Positions 35,455 to 44,654 of a stretch of 64,000 nucleotides of DNA are shown here, one piece after another (the stretch's first letter is position 1; each line of letters opens with the position of its first letter). The stretch comes from Alphaproteobacteria bacterium. Lineage in GTDB: Bacteria; Pseudomonadota; Alphaproteobacteria; CAAHEQ01; UBA3637. The translations under genes were made by a program, and so were the position numbers. The stretch is taken from assembly GCA_017539265.1 (NCBI GenBank), contig JAFYHG010000012.1, positions 1 to 64,000 on the forward strand, written 5' to 3'. Below the pieces are notes generated by a model. That model saw only the letters and a program-made list of their open reading frames with translations. It was not told the DNA's origin and did not search any database.

Positions 35455-36015
35455 ATGGATTATTCACAAATTAAAGCGACCATGCAGGAACATTTGGCTA
35501 AGACGGAGGAAGCCCTCAGGAAAGATTTTGCAGGACTTCGCACGGGGCGTGCTTCTACCGGCTTACTCGACGGCATTATGGTTGAAGCCTATGGTGCCAC
35601 CGTTCCCCTAAATCAAGTTGGGAATGCCTCGGTACCTGAGGCCAGAATGCTTTCGGTTCAGGTTTGGGATAAAGGTCTGCTAAAAGCTGTTGAAAAAGCG
35701 ATTCGGGAATCGGGCTTAGGCCTTAACCCTATGAATGACGGACAAATGATACGTATTCCCATTCCGCCTCTATCGGAAGAACGCCGGATAGAACTCTGCA
35801 AAATTGCCGGTAAATATACCGAATCGGCACGGGTTTCAGCACGAAATGTGCGCCGTGAAGCCCTAGATGCAGTCAAAAAAATGAAACAGGATAACGCCAT
35901 TTCCGAAGATGATCAAAAACGGTTTGAAACGGAAATTCAAAATTTAACGGACAAAACAGTGGCGGCTTTGGACGAAATGTTAAAGAACAAAGAAGCGGAA
36001 ATTAAACAAGTATAA
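35455..36015 (+). CDS. frr: Ribosome recycling factor
   Basis: Splits post-termination ribosomes with EF-G. The 186 residues show the family profile: LRTGRASTGLLDGI near residue 28, GATVPLNQVGNASVPEARML, NDGQMIRIPIPPLSEERR, then a three-helix-bundle C-terminus with VRREALDAVKKM. The last base of the stop overlaps the uppS ATG (TAATG). Own promoter just upstream; pyrH, the usual neighbour, is absent. Confidence 0.97.
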   Translation: MDYSQIKATMQEHLAKTEEALRKDFAGLRTGRASTGLLDGIMVEAYGATVPLNQVGNASVPEARMLSVQVWDKGLLKAVEKAIRESGLGLNPMNDGQMIRIPIPPLSEERRIELCKIAGKYTESARVSARNVRREALDAVKKMKQDNAISEDDQKRFETEIQNLTDKTVAALDEMLKNKEAEIKQV

Positions 36016-36740
36016 TGACTGATACACCGGAAGAAAAAAAATTACCCGTTCACATTGGTTTCATCATGGACGGGAACGGCCGTTGGGCCGAAGAGCAAGG
36101 GTTAAAGCGAACGGCAGGTCACAAAAAAGGGGCCGAGGTAGCACGGCTCGTTATCGAACATGCCAAAAAGCGTGGGATTAAGGTAGTTACCATGTATGCT
36201 TTTTCCACCGAGAACTGGAAACGTCCAAAGGCCGAAGTTAAGACCTTATTGGACATTTTCCGTAAATATATGAACGAAGATATCAAGGAACTTCAAAAAC
36301 AAAAGGTACGTGTATCCTTTATCGGCGACCGCGAAAAATTCCCAGCCGACATGGTTAAACGTATGAACGAAATTGAACGAGAAACGGCTGCTTATACCGA
36401 TTTTCGGGTGGTGCTGGCTTTAAATTACGGCTTTCGGGATGATATGATTGCCGCCATTAAGAAAATTGCCGTGGATATTTTGGATCGTAAATACCTGATT
36501 TCCGGAATCAACGAAGACAAGGTTAATGAGGCTTTGTCCACACACGATACGCCCTATCCCGATTTAATTATCCGGACAAGTGGCGAACAAAGGCTCAGCA
36601 ACTTTCTGATGTGGGAAAGCGCCTATGCGGAGCTGTATTTCACACCGGTTTACTGGCCCGATTTTAACGAGCATGACTTGGATGACGCCATTGAGGCCTA
36701 TGGCCGCCGTAATCGTCGTTTCGGTAAAGTAACCATTTAA
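36015..36740 (+). CDS. uppS: Undecaprenyl diphosphate synthase (cis-prenyltransferase)
   Basis: Makes the C55 lipid carrier for peptidoglycan and O-antigen at the cytosolic membrane face. In the 241 residues: GFIMDGNGRWAEEQ (catalytic Asp near residue 19), GHKKGAEVA, YAFSTENWKRP and the C-terminal RTSGEQRLSNFLMWESAYAE for pyrophosphate binding. Coupled to frr as in most proteobacteria. cdsA, dxr and rseP, which usually follow, are replaced by an unrelated membrane protein. Confidence 0.96.
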   Translation: MTDTPEEKKLPVHIGFIMDGNGRWAEEQGLKRTAGHKKGAEVARLVIEHAKKRGIKVVTMYAFSTENWKRPKAEVKTLLDIFRKYMNEDIKELQKQKVRVSFIGDREKFPADMVKRMNEIERETAAYTDFRVVLALNYGFRDDMIAAIKKIAVDILDRKYLISGINEDKVNEALSTHDTPYPDLIIRTSGEQRLSNFLMWESAYAELYFTPVYWPDFNEHDLDDAIEAYGRRNRRFGKVTI

Positions 36741-36757
36741 AAAAAATGGAGGGGGAA

Positions 36758-37927
36758 ATGAAAGAAGCGCAAAAGAAAAGCAGAATCTGGGGATTTTTTA
36801 AAAGAATCGCCCAACTGTTTTTAACCGTCATTGTTATTTGGATTTTGACTTTTTTATTTAACTTTATAGGTATTACATTAGACGACAGTTTTGTGTTTTC
36901 AAAGTGCCTCACATGTCCCCCTTGGTTCCGTTTTATTTTCAATTACGGTTTTGCACTTCTCTGCCTGATTGGTTTTATTCGAATTATCATGCAGGTTCGA
37001 CGCCAAAAAATATCCAAATTTTGGATATTTGATGGCATTGTTGGCCTTATCGTTGTGGGGTCTTCCCTTATCCTGCCGATTTGGTCAACATATAATTTGA
37101 TTAAGTACCCCAATATCCTCCCCCCGGTTTTAAGGGTTTATCCGTCCGATCAAACATATGTGTTCTATGAAGGACAAATCCCAGATGATAAAAAAGAAAA
37201 TTTAACCGGTTTTGTCATTCGAAAAGACAACCCCATCCCCCTTCGGTATGAAAACGGGAAAGTGATAGAGTATGAATCAAAAACGGATAATTGGTATCCG
37301 GCAGATGATGTTGAGTTCGGTGAAAACTATAAAACTGCCTCCCATAAAACAACACACGAACCCATTACAGGTTTTGTGATGTATAAAGGTCATGAAATAA
37401 ATGTCCTTTCTGAATACTTAAATGGAAAATTTACCGGAAACAGATTCGGCTTTAGAAAAGAAGATAATGAATCCGTCGGCAAGTTAAGTATGTGGCTTTA
37501 TCTGAAAGACGGTCGCATAGTAAATTATGAAAATTATTATCCCAACGGATATTTAGCAAATCAAAGTCACACATCAGAAAATAGGGAATTAATGGGTAGT
37601 TGGTATACCCCAAATGGCCAATTAGTATTAAAAACAACCAATCAAAATTTAGGTGCCGACAATCCGATGACAGGTGTTGCCAGCCTTCAGCAGTTATACT
37701 ACAACTCAAAAGGGCAACTGGTCGCCTATTGGGACATGCGACAAATAAAAGCCCTTTGTGTATCACCCGACGGGGCCGGTCGCTTGATGATGCCGGACGA
37801 AATTGAACGTTTTTTTAAAGAAGCGGATAAACTCCCCAACGGAGAAATCTCCGAATTTTGGTGTGATTATCAGGCAAAATACAATATCTTTACTTTATTA
37901 AAATCTTTGGCAAAAGCTGCCAAATAA
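36758..37927 (+). CDS. Membrane protein with extracytoplasmic repeat-like domain
   Basis: The start at 36758 has GGAGGGGG upstream; an earlier ATG at 36746 overlaps that SD. In the 389 residues, three hydrophobic helices cover about 13-115, then a soluble domain with scattered MORN/YwqK-like pieces (LPPVLRVYPSD, PLRYENGKVIEYES, YLNGKFTGNRFG, YYPNGYLANQSH, YTPNGQLVLK, YYNSKGQLVAYWD). This looks like a diverged, membrane-tethered relative of the MORN-like proteins at 27011 and 56732. Sits where cdsA would be expected after uppS. Function unknown. Confidence 0.65.
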   Translation: MKEAQKKSRIWGFFKRIAQLFLTVIVIWILTFLFNFIGITLDDSFVFSKCLTCPPWFRFIFNYGFALLCLIGFIRIIMQVRRQKISKFWIFDGIVGLIVVGSSLILPIWSTYNLIKYPNILPPVLRVYPSDQTYVFYEGQIPDDKKENLTGFVIRKDNPIPLRYENGKVIEYESKTDNWYPADDVEFGENYKTASHKTTHEPITGFVMYKGHEINVLSEYLNGKFTGNRFGFRKEDNESVGKLSMWLYLKDGRIVNYENYYPNGYLANQSHTSENRELMGSWYTPNGQLVLKTTNQNLGADNPMTGVASLQQLYYNSKGQLVAYWDMRQIKALCVSPDGAGRLMMPDEIERFFKEADKLPNGEISEFWCDYQAKYNIFTLLKSLAKAAK

Positions 37928-38009
37928 TACCTTAAAGCCCCACAAATCCCCCGAATAATTTCGGGATAACGGTGAAAAAGATAAGATAACGAAAAAATCA
38001 AAATAAATC

Positions 38010-38038
38010 TTGATTTTTAGTTCAAGATATGCTAAAAG
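38010..38038 (+). promoter_or_regulatory. Promoter of the hydrogenase operon
   Basis: TTGATT at 38010-38015, 17 bases, TAAAAG at 38033-38038. The leader is about 35 bases, with AAGGAG before the ATG at 38080. No obvious FNR-type dyad was seen next to it. Confidence 0.65.
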
Positions 38039-38079
38039 ATTGCTACTCAAATTTTTTAATCAAAAGGAGAACAAAAGGT

Positions 38080-38571
38080 ATGGCAGAAGATAAAGCTAAA
38101 ATTCAAGAAGATACCAGAAAAATGATGGTTAAATGGAAGTCCAAACGTGGGGCCTTAATTATGGCACTCCACGAAATTCAAGGGGCTTTCGGTTATGTAC
38201 CTTGGGATTCGATGGAAGTTGTGTCCGAAGAACTAAAAATCCCCATGGCGCAAATTTATTCGGTTTTAACATTTTACAACCACTTTAAATTAACGGCCCC
38301 CGGTAAGGTCGTGATTTCTATTTGTGACGGAACGGCTTGCCACATTAAGGGCGGTCAATCGGTGATTGAAGCTTTTGAAAAAGAATTGGGTGTAAAAGCC
38401 GGTGTAACAACCGCCGACGGCCTGTTCTATATTCAAATTGTGCGTTGCCTCGGATGTTGCGGTTTAGCACCTGTTGTAGTGGTAAACGGTAAGACTTATG
38501 GTCGGGTAACACCTTTGGACGCCCCGAAAATTATTGCCGAATGGCGTGAAACTATGGCCGCAGAAGGATAA
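38080..38571 (+). CDS. hydC: NuoE/HydC-like [2Fe-2S] subunit of NADH-linked hydrogenase
   Basis: Thioredoxin-fold ferredoxin subunit, 163 residues. The start at 38080 is placed after AAGGAG; the longer in-frame start at 38029 lies over the promoter. Four cluster ligands are seen in ICDGTACHIKGG (Cys-x4-Cys) and RCLGCCGLAP (Cys-x3-Cys), the NuoE pattern. The N-terminal helix bundle (MMVKWKSKRGALIMALHEIQ) and LKIPMAQIYSVLTFY also match NuoE. It is followed by a NuoF-like and a [FeFe]-hydrogenase gene with 12- and 11-base gaps, so it belongs to a HydABC-type complex and not to respiratory complex I. Confidence 0.9.
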   Translation: MAEDKAKIQEDTRKMMVKWKSKRGALIMALHEIQGAFGYVPWDSMEVVSEELKIPMAQIYSVLTFYNHFKLTAPGKVVISICDGTACHIKGGQSVIEAFEKELGVKAGVTTADGLFYIQIVRCLGCCGLAPVVVVNGKTYGRVTPLDAPKIIAEWRETMAAEG

Positions 38572-38583
38572 GGAGATTTTAAA

Positions 38584-40341
38584 ATGGCAGAATTAACACA
38601 AGAACAAATTGAAAAATTAAAAGCCCTTGGGCGGACACAGAAAGAAAACCTGTTAAAACTGGGGGAAGATTTTAAAGAACGCGTTAAAAATTATCGGGCT
38701 GCTATTTACACCTGTAATGCAACCAGTTGCCATTCGGGCGGTGCCTCCAATGTGTTGGAAGCTTTCACGGAAAGCCTGAAAGCTGCGGGGTTGGAAGCTG
38801 ATGTGCGTTTGGTTTGTACAGGTTGTATGGGACTTTGTGCTTCGGGTCCGTTGGCACGTGTTGAAATTAAAGGCAAAAAGACCATCCTGTATCAGCATGT
38901 AACAGCCGACATGGCACGCCTTATTGTGGCGGAACATGTGGTACCGGCATTAAAAACGGAAGGCGAAATTAAAACATCGGATTACTTGAAAAAGCAAGAA
39001 CTTTCATTGGATTTACCATTCTTTACAAAGCAACGGAAAATCGTGTTGCGGCTTTTGGGTCATTCGGATCCGGAAGATTTGGGCGAATATATTGCCAACG
39101 GCGGTTATCAAGGTTTGATGAAGGCCCTAACGATGAAGCCGGAAGAAGTGTTGGATATCATTAAACGCTCCGGCCTGCGCGGACGTGGCGGCGGCGGATT
39201 CCCGACCGGAACAAAGTGGGAAATGCTGGCTAAATCACCGCTTGTTGACGGGGAAAAATTCATGATTTGTAACGGCGACGAAGGTGATCCGGGGGCCTAT
39301 ATGGACTCTTGTATTTTGGGTGGCGGTTCACATGCCGTACTGGAAGGTATGATGATTGGTGCCTATGCGACAGGGGCAACCTCTGGTTGGTTCTACATTC
39401 GTGCGGAATATCCTCTGGCCATTCAACGGATGGAATTGGCGATTAAGCAAGCCAAACGCTATGGTATCTTGGGTCGCAACATTTTCGGTACGGACTTTAA
39501 CTTTATGGCTGATATCCGTTATGGTGCCGGTGCTTTTGTATGCGGTGAAGAAACGGCTTTGATGTCATCGGTGGAAGGCAAACGCGGAACACCGCGCCCA
39601 CGGCCTCCGTTCCCGACACAAAAAGGTCTGTTCCAAAAACCGACAGCCATCAACAATGTGGAAACTTTAGCCAATATCGGCCCCATTATGGTCAATGGCC
39701 CCGAATGGTTTAGTGAAGTCGGTACAGCCACTTCCAAGGGAACAAAGGTCTTTGCCATTACCGGTAAAGTGAAACATTCCGGCCTTGTGGAAGTTCCGAT
39801 GGGAACGACCGTTGGTGAAATGGTGAACGATATCGGTGGCGGAACCAGCTCCGGTAAGCCCTTTAAGGCCGTCCAAACGGGTGGCCCTTCGGGTGGTGTG
39901 ATTCCGGCCTCAGAACTGCATATGCCACTGTGCTATGAAGAACTTAAGAAAATCGGATCCATGATGGGTTCGGGCGGTATGATTATTATGGATCAAGACG
40001 ACAGTATGGTTGAAATCGCCAAGTTCTATTTAGGCTTTACGGTAGATGAATCCTGCGGTAAATGCGCACCTTGCCGGATTGGTGGTTATCAGATGCTTAA
40101 GTTGATGAACAAGATTGCGGCCGGCAAAGGTACCAAAGCCGATGTTGCAAAAATCAAAGAAATCGGTAACGCCATGCGTAAGGCTTCGCTCTGCGGACTG
40201 GGTCAAACGGCTCCAAATCCAGTGCTATCGACCATGAAGTTCTTTAAGAACGAATATGATGCACTTTTGGTGGACGGCAATGAACCGGATGCACCGGCAA
40301 AAAAAGAAATTAACGCCTGTAATATCAATACAAAAAGATAA
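38584..40341 (+). CDS. hydB: NuoF/HydB-like flavoprotein subunit of NADH-linked hydrogenase
   Basis: A 585-residue subunit. An N-terminal thioredoxin-like [2Fe-2S] domain (YTCNATSCHSGG, then CTGCMGLCASGP, residues about 40-90) is followed by the NuoF core: NADH/FMN site GRGGGGFPTGTKWE, ICNGDEGDPGAYMD, CGEETALMSSVEGKRG, and the [4Fe-4S] ligands CGKCAPCRIGG plus CGLG. It would pass electrons between NAD(H), flavin and the hydrogenase. The extra C-terminal ferredoxin domain of some bifurcating HydB proteins is absent, because the protein ends soon after SLCGLGQTAPNP. Whether it also uses ferredoxin (bifurcation) is open. Confidence 0.9.
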   Translation: MAELTQEQIEKLKALGRTQKENLLKLGEDFKERVKNYRAAIYTCNATSCHSGGASNVLEAFTESLKAAGLEADVRLVCTGCMGLCASGPLARVEIKGKKTILYQHVTADMARLIVAEHVVPALKTEGEIKTSDYLKKQELSLDLPFFTKQRKIVLRLLGHSDPEDLGEYIANGGYQGLMKALTMKPEEVLDIIKRSGLRGRGGGGFPTGTKWEMLAKSPLVDGEKFMICNGDEGDPGAYMDSCILGGGSHAVLEGMMIGAYATGATSGWFYIRAEYPLAIQRMELAIKQAKRYGILGRNIFGTDFNFMADIRYGAGAFVCGEETALMSSVEGKRGTPRPRPPFPTQKGLFQKPTAINNVETLANIGPIMVNGPEWFSEVGTATSKGTKVFAITGKVKHSGLVEVPMGTTVGEMVNDIGGGTSSGKPFKAVQTGGPSGGVIPASELHMPLCYEELKKIGSMMGSGGMIIMDQDDSMVEIAKFYLGFTVDESCGKCAPCRIGGYQMLKLMNKIAAGKGTKADVAKIKEIGNAMRKASLCGLGQTAPNPVLSTMKFFKNEYDALLVDGNEPDAPAKKEINACNINTKR

Positions 40342-40352
40342 GGAAAAAGACT

Positions 40353-42110
40353 ATGGTAAAATTAACAATTGATTCAAAAGTCGTTGAAGTTCCCGAGGGA
40401 ACAACAATTTTAGATGCCGCCAAATCGGTTCAAATTAAAATCCCGACACTGTGTCATCATCCGGATTTACCGCCGACTGCGGCTTGCGGTATTTGTATCG
40501 TGAAATCAAACGGGCGTATGGTTCGGTCTTGCTGCACACCGGTTAGCGAAGGTATGGAAGTCGTTACACGTGACCCCGATATTATCGAGGCTCGTCGGAC
40601 GGTTCTGAAATTAACGCTCAGCAAACACCCGAATGAATGTTTGACATGCCTTAAAAACGATACTTGCGAATTGCGTAAGTTATCGGCCGATTTCGGTATT
40701 CGGGATTCTGAATTTGAAAACATTACCCCCACTAAGGAAGAAATGCCCGAAGACGATTCAACCAAGAGTATCGTTTTAGATCCACGCAAATGTATCCTGT
40801 GCGGACGGTGTGTGGAAGTTTGCCAAAACGTCCAAAACGTGTGGGCTTTGTCCATGTTGAAACGGGGGATCAGCACACATATTTCACCGGCTGCCGATGA
40901 AAAACTGGGCAATAGTCCTTGCATTAAGTGCGGTCAATGTACAGCGCACTGCCCGACGGGTGCTTTAACGGAACGGGACGATACACAATATGTGTGGAGT
41001 TTACTCCAAGATCCCGAAAAATACTGCGTGGTTCAAATTGCGCCGGCCGTTCGTGTTGCCGTTGGAGAAGTCTTTGGCTATAAACCCGGCGAAGTAACAA
41101 CCGGTAAGATTTATGCGGCCTTACGTCGTTTGGGCTTTAATGCGGTATTTGATACCAACTTTGGCGCCGACGTAACAATTATGGAAGAAGGCAGCGAATT
41201 TATTGAACGTTTTGTGAACGGGAAAGGCGTTTTGCCATTAATTACTTCCTGCTGTCCGGCATGGGTGGACTATATGGAAAAATATTTCAGTGATATGATT
41301 CCACATTTCTCCAGCTGTAAATCCCCACACGAAATCGTGGGTGCTCTGTCAAAGACATACTATGCGGATAAAATCGGTGTTCCAACAGAAAAAATGCGTG
41401 TGATTTCCATTATGCCCTGTACGGCGAAGAAGTTCGAAATCTTACGTTCGGAGGAGATGTTCTCTTCGGGCTTCCAAGATGTGGATGTATCTTTAACAAC
41501 CCGCGAACTCGCCCGCATGATTAAACAAGCCGGTATTGATTTTGTGAACTTACCGGATGAGGAAGCCGATAGTCCTTTGGGTGCCTATACAGGTGCCGGA
41601 ACCGTTTTCGGTTTTTCGGGCGGTGTGATGGAAGCGGCATTGCGGACGGTACATGCCATTGTAACCGGTAAAGAAATGCCGGAAGATGCCTTAGAGGTCA
41701 AACCGATTTTAGGTATTGACAAAGGCATTAAGGAAATGACAATGAATTTGAACGGTAAGGAAGTTCGTATCGCTGTTGCACACGGGATTGGCCATGTTCA
41801 AGCCCTTTTGGAAAAAGTGCGTGAGGCCGAGCAAAAAGGCGAAGAACCCCTGTATCACTTCATTGAAGTTATGGCTTGCCCCGGCGGTTGCGTCGGTGGC
41901 GGCGGACAACCCATGGGGGTAACGGATGAAATCCGTAAGGCCCGTGCGGCAGGACTCACACAAGACGATCGTCAAAGTAAGTTCCGGTGTTCGCACCTTA
42001 ATCCGGATGTGAAAAAGTTGTATGATGAATTTTTGGGCAAACCTCTGTCTGAAAGATCACACCATCTGCTTCATACCAATTATCAACCCAGAAAGTTGTA
42101 TAACAAATAA
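40353..42110 (+). CDS. hydA: [FeFe]-hydrogenase catalytic subunit
   Basis: A 585-residue enzyme that reduces protons to H2 (or the reverse). Domains in order: plant-type [2Fe-2S] ferredoxin (CHHPDLPPTAACGICIV, then CC), a His/Cys [4Fe-4S] site (HPNECLTCLKNDTC), a two-cluster ferredoxin domain (CILCGRCVEVCQNV; CIKCGQCTAHCPTG), then the H-cluster domain. H-cluster motifs: L1 TSCCPAW (about 297-303), L2 MPCTAKKFE (about 353), L3 ACPGGCVGGGGQP (about 507). All Cys ligands are present. An M3-like, HydABC-associated enzyme. Maturases HydE, HydF and HydG are not in this window. Rare in alphaproteobacteria. Confidence 0.96.
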   Translation: MVKLTIDSKVVEVPEGTTILDAAKSVQIKIPTLCHHPDLPPTAACGICIVKSNGRMVRSCCTPVSEGMEVVTRDPDIIEARRTVLKLTLSKHPNECLTCLKNDTCELRKLSADFGIRDSEFENITPTKEEMPEDDSTKSIVLDPRKCILCGRCVEVCQNVQNVWALSMLKRGISTHISPAADEKLGNSPCIKCGQCTAHCPTGALTERDDTQYVWSLLQDPEKYCVVQIAPAVRVAVGEVFGYKPGEVTTGKIYAALRRLGFNAVFDTNFGADVTIMEEGSEFIERFVNGKGVLPLITSCCPAWVDYMEKYFSDMIPHFSSCKSPHEIVGALSKTYYADKIGVPTEKMRVISIMPCTAKKFEILRSEEMFSSGFQDVDVSLTTRELARMIKQAGIDFVNLPDEEADSPLGAYTGAGTVFGFSGGVMEAALRTVHAIVTGKEMPEDALEVKPILGIDKGIKEMTMNLNGKEVRIAVAHGIGHVQALLEKVREAEQKGEEPLYHFIEVMACPGGCVGGGGQPMGVTDEIRKARAAGLTQDDRQSKFRCSHLNPDVKKLYDEFLGKPLSERSHHLLHTNYQPRKLYNK

Positions 42111-42121
42111 GCAAACGAAAG

Positions 42122-42150
42122 CACCCGCCAACTGGCGGGTGTTTTTTTTA
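42122..42150 (+). terminator. Terminator of the hydrogenase operon
   Basis: CACCCGCCA-ACTGGCGGGTG with an eight-base T-run after it. Confidence 0.9.
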
Positions 42151-42164
42151 ATAAAAAAAATCAA

Positions 42165-42605
42165 TTATTCCTTGACTAATTCCCAGTAAAAGTCATGTTT
42201 TTCTCTACTACCATATGACGGATTGTGACTCGTGCAAGCATCCTCATTTTTATGAGATAACTGTTTACGCCATTCAGAAATTTTCTTTTTTTCGCCGATT
42301 TTAGCATCAAATACACGTGCTTCGGCAGTTAAACATCCAATTCCTTTTATTGCAACTACCTCCGTAGTATTCGTATTACCATCTGTATCAAAATATAATC
42401 TAGCTTCACTTTCATCAACTCCCTTATGATCTGTTTTGTCTATAATACGTTTTCCAACCAAAGTTAATGATTGTGGCAAGGTTGCATCAATCTTGGCATT
42501 CCGTTGCTCATATTCTTTTCGACTTTCCCCATAATAAATAGTGGCAAATGCCGAAGAGACCGTTATCAGGCTCATAAACATAGAAACTAATTTTGTCTTT
42601 TTCAT
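42165..42605 (-). CDS. Small exported protein of unknown function
   Basis: The start at 42605 follows GGAGGA. In the 146 residues, a signal peptide (KLVSMFMSLITVSSAFA) is followed by a beta-rich body with a Cys in KGIGCLTAEARVFDAK and another near the end (EDACTSHNPS). No domain recognised. It is a single gene convergent with the hydrogenase operon, with a shared terminator zone. Confidence 0.6.
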   Translation of the reverse strand: MKKTKLVSMFMSLITVSSAFATIYYGESRKEYEQRNAKIDATLPQSLTLVGKRIIDKTDHKGVDESEARLYFDTDGNTNTTEVVAIKGIGCLTAEARVFDAKIGEKKKISEWRKQLSHKNEDACTSHNPSYGSREKHDFYWELVKE

Positions 42606-42761
42606 TTTCTCTCCTCCTTTAAAAATGAAAGTGAATCTGGTCACTCAACAATTAAATTATATCATGTTATGTGTTTTTTTGTCAAGTTTTTTTAAATGAC
42701 AGTATTAAAGCGTATCTTTCAAAACCCGCCAACCGGTGAATATATCTTCAATAAGAATACT

Positions 42762-44099
42762 CTATTTTCTTAAAAATTTCTCCAACCAATGGATATTATA
42801 TTGTCCATCTATAAATTCTGGATCCGAAATAATCCGTTGATGAAGCGGTATTGTTGTCGGAATACCTTCTATCACAAATTCTTCAAGCGAACGCCTTAGG
42901 CGCATTAAAACGCCATTTCGTGTCCGTCCATGAACAATCAATTTAGCAATCAAACTATCGTAATTAGGCGGCACCGTATACCCAGCATACATTTCGGAAT
43001 CTACCCGCACATCAAGTCCCCCCGGCGTATGCCATTGACCAATCGTGCCTGCACGCGGAATGAAAGTATTAGGATCTTCTGCATTTATCCGACAATCCAT
43101 CGCATACCCGTTAAAGCGAATATCTGCCTGTTCATAACCCAAAGCAGCCCCACTGGAAATCCGGATTTGATCCCGCACAATATCAATGCCTGTTACGGCT
43201 TCGGTAATCGGGTGTTCGACCTGAACACGCGTATTCATTTCCAAAAAATAAAATTGTCCGTTTTCATAAAGGAATTCAACCGTTCCCACATTGGTATAGC
43301 CAATCTTTTTCATGGCATTTACCACAATTTCACCAATCTGTTGTCTTTGTTCGGGATTTAAAGCCGGTGAAGGCGTTTCTTCAAGCACTTTTTGATGATT
43401 ACGTTGCAGCGAACAATCCCGTTCACCCAAATGCACCACATGACCATAATTATCGGCCAGAACCTGAACCTCAATATGGCGGGGATTTTCCAAATATTTT
43501 TCCAAATATACCGAATCATTCCCAAAGGCATTCAATGCCTCTTTTTGCGCCAGTTCAAAAGCTTCCTGCATTTCATCCGCAGAACGGGCAATTTTCATCC
43601 CTTTGCCGCCACCACCTGCTGTTGCCTTTATAATAACGGGATAGCCAATTTTTTCGGCAATTTCTTGTGCTTCCGCAACCGATTGGACTGCCCCATCAGA
43701 CCCCGGCACAACGGGTAGGCCTGCATCCAATGCCATTTTTTTTGCTGAAATTTTATCGCCTAATAAACGAATCATCTCTGGGCTCGGACCAATAAAGGTA
43801 ATCCCATGGGCTTCTACCATCTCGGCAAATTCGGCATTTTCGGATAAAAATCCGTATCCCGGATGAATGGCGTCTGCCCCCGTCATAACGGCAGCAGAAA
43901 TAATAGCCGCTTTGTTCAAATAGGAATCCTTCGCCGCTGCAGGACCGATACAAACGGCCTCATCGGCCAATTTGACATGCATGGCATCCGCGTCCGCCGT
44001 CGAATGGACCGCAACCGTTTTAATTCCCATCTCTCGACAGGCCCGATGAATTCGAAGGGCAATTTCACCACGATTGGCAATTAAAACTTTTTCAAACAT
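42762..44099 (-). CDS. accC: Biotin carboxylase subunit of acetyl-CoA carboxylase
   Basis: ATP-grasp enzyme that carboxylates biotin on AccB, the first half of malonyl-CoA formation. The 445-residue length is standard. N-terminus KVLIANRGEIALRI, ATP-binding loop ATAGGGGKGM near residue 163, FLEMNTRVQVEHPITE with catalytic Glu and Arg near 288-296. Two bases separate accB and accC, so they form the usual operon. The other half of the enzyme is partly encoded at 55780 (accD); accA is elsewhere. Confidence 0.97.
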   Translation of the reverse strand: MFEKVLIANRGEIALRIHRACREMGIKTVAVHSTADADAMHVKLADEAVCIGPAAAKDSYLNKAAIISAAVMTGADAIHPGYGFLSENAEFAEMVEAHGITFIGPSPEMIRLLGDKISAKKMALDAGLPVVPGSDGAVQSVAEAQEIAEKIGYPVIIKATAGGGGKGMKIARSADEMQEAFELAQKEALNAFGNDSVYLEKYLENPRHIEVQVLADNYGHVVHLGERDCSLQRNHQKVLEETPSPALNPEQRQQIGEIVVNAMKKIGYTNVGTVEFLYENGQFYFLEMNTRVQVEHPITEAVTGIDIVRDQIRISSGAALGYEQADIRFNGYAMDCRINAEDPNTFIPRAGTIGQWHTPGGLDVRVDSEMYAGYTVPPNYDSLIAKLIVHGRTRNGVLMRLRRSLEEFVIEGIPTTIPLHQRIISDPEFIDGQYNIHWLEKFLRK

Positions 44100-44101
44100 A
44101 T

Positions 44102-44515
44102 TTAACCTATCCGGAATAAGGGTTGATTATATTCAACCGGATTGCCCGTTTCAATTAAAATTTCCGTAATTTGACCGGCTTTTTCGGCCTTAATCGGGTT
44201 AAAGGTTTTCATTGCTTCTATCAGACATACCGTTTGTCCAACGACAACTGTGTCTCCGACAGCCACAAACGGTGCGGAATTTTGATCTTTTGCCAAATAA
44301 GCAACCCCGACCATAGGAGAACGGATATAATTACCTGCCGGCACGTCCACATTTTTTTCCGCAACCGGTGCAACAACCGTTGTCGGCTCTGCCACAGGGC
44401 GATGACCGACAACACGCAAGTGGACACCATCTACATCATATTCTATTTCCGATAAATTATTCTGATGCAACAATTCGGCTAACTCGGTAATTGCTTGTTT
44501 TTGCTCTGCTTTCAT
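44102..44515 (-). CDS. accB: Biotin carboxyl carrier protein of acetyl-CoA carboxylase
   Basis: A 137-residue protein with the biotin-attachment motif EAMK (Lys modified) inside LIEAMKTFNPIKAEKAG, framed by the hammerhead strands SPMVGVAYLA and TEILIETGNPVEYNQPLFRI. The N-terminal helix (ITELAELLHQNNLSEIEYD) is also typical, and the linker is rather short. SD GAGGT. It is divergent from tyrS. Confidence 0.96.
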   Translation of the reverse strand: MKAEQKQAITELAELLHQNNLSEIEYDVDGVHLRVVGHRPVAEPTTVVAPVAEKNVDVPAGNYIRSPMVGVAYLAKDQNSAPFVAVGDTVVVGQTVCLIEAMKTFNPIKAEKAGQITEILIETGNPVEYNQPLFRIG

Positions 44516-44600
44516 GACTAACCTCGTATAAAAAATAAAAACTGGCTTAGTTTTACTCTAAATGCCCTCAAAAAGCAAGTAAAAAAAGATTACAAAAATC

Positions 44601-44629
44601 TTGCAAAGAGACGAAAAGTGTGATAATTT
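44601..44629 (+). promoter_or_regulatory. Promoter of tyrS (and possibly the atp operon)
   Basis: TTGCAA at 44601-44606, 17 bases, TAATTT at 44624-44629. No other good promoter was found between tyrS and atpD (21 bases apart), so the ATPase operon may be read from here. Confidence 0.6.
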
Positions 44630-44654
44630 AGTTTCATTCATGAAAGGAAATACT

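Noticed and set aside
38080-42110. Respiratory complex I genes (nuoE-nuoF-nuoG)
   Set aside because: The third gene has all three H-cluster motifs of [FeFe]-hydrogenase, and no other nuo genes follow.
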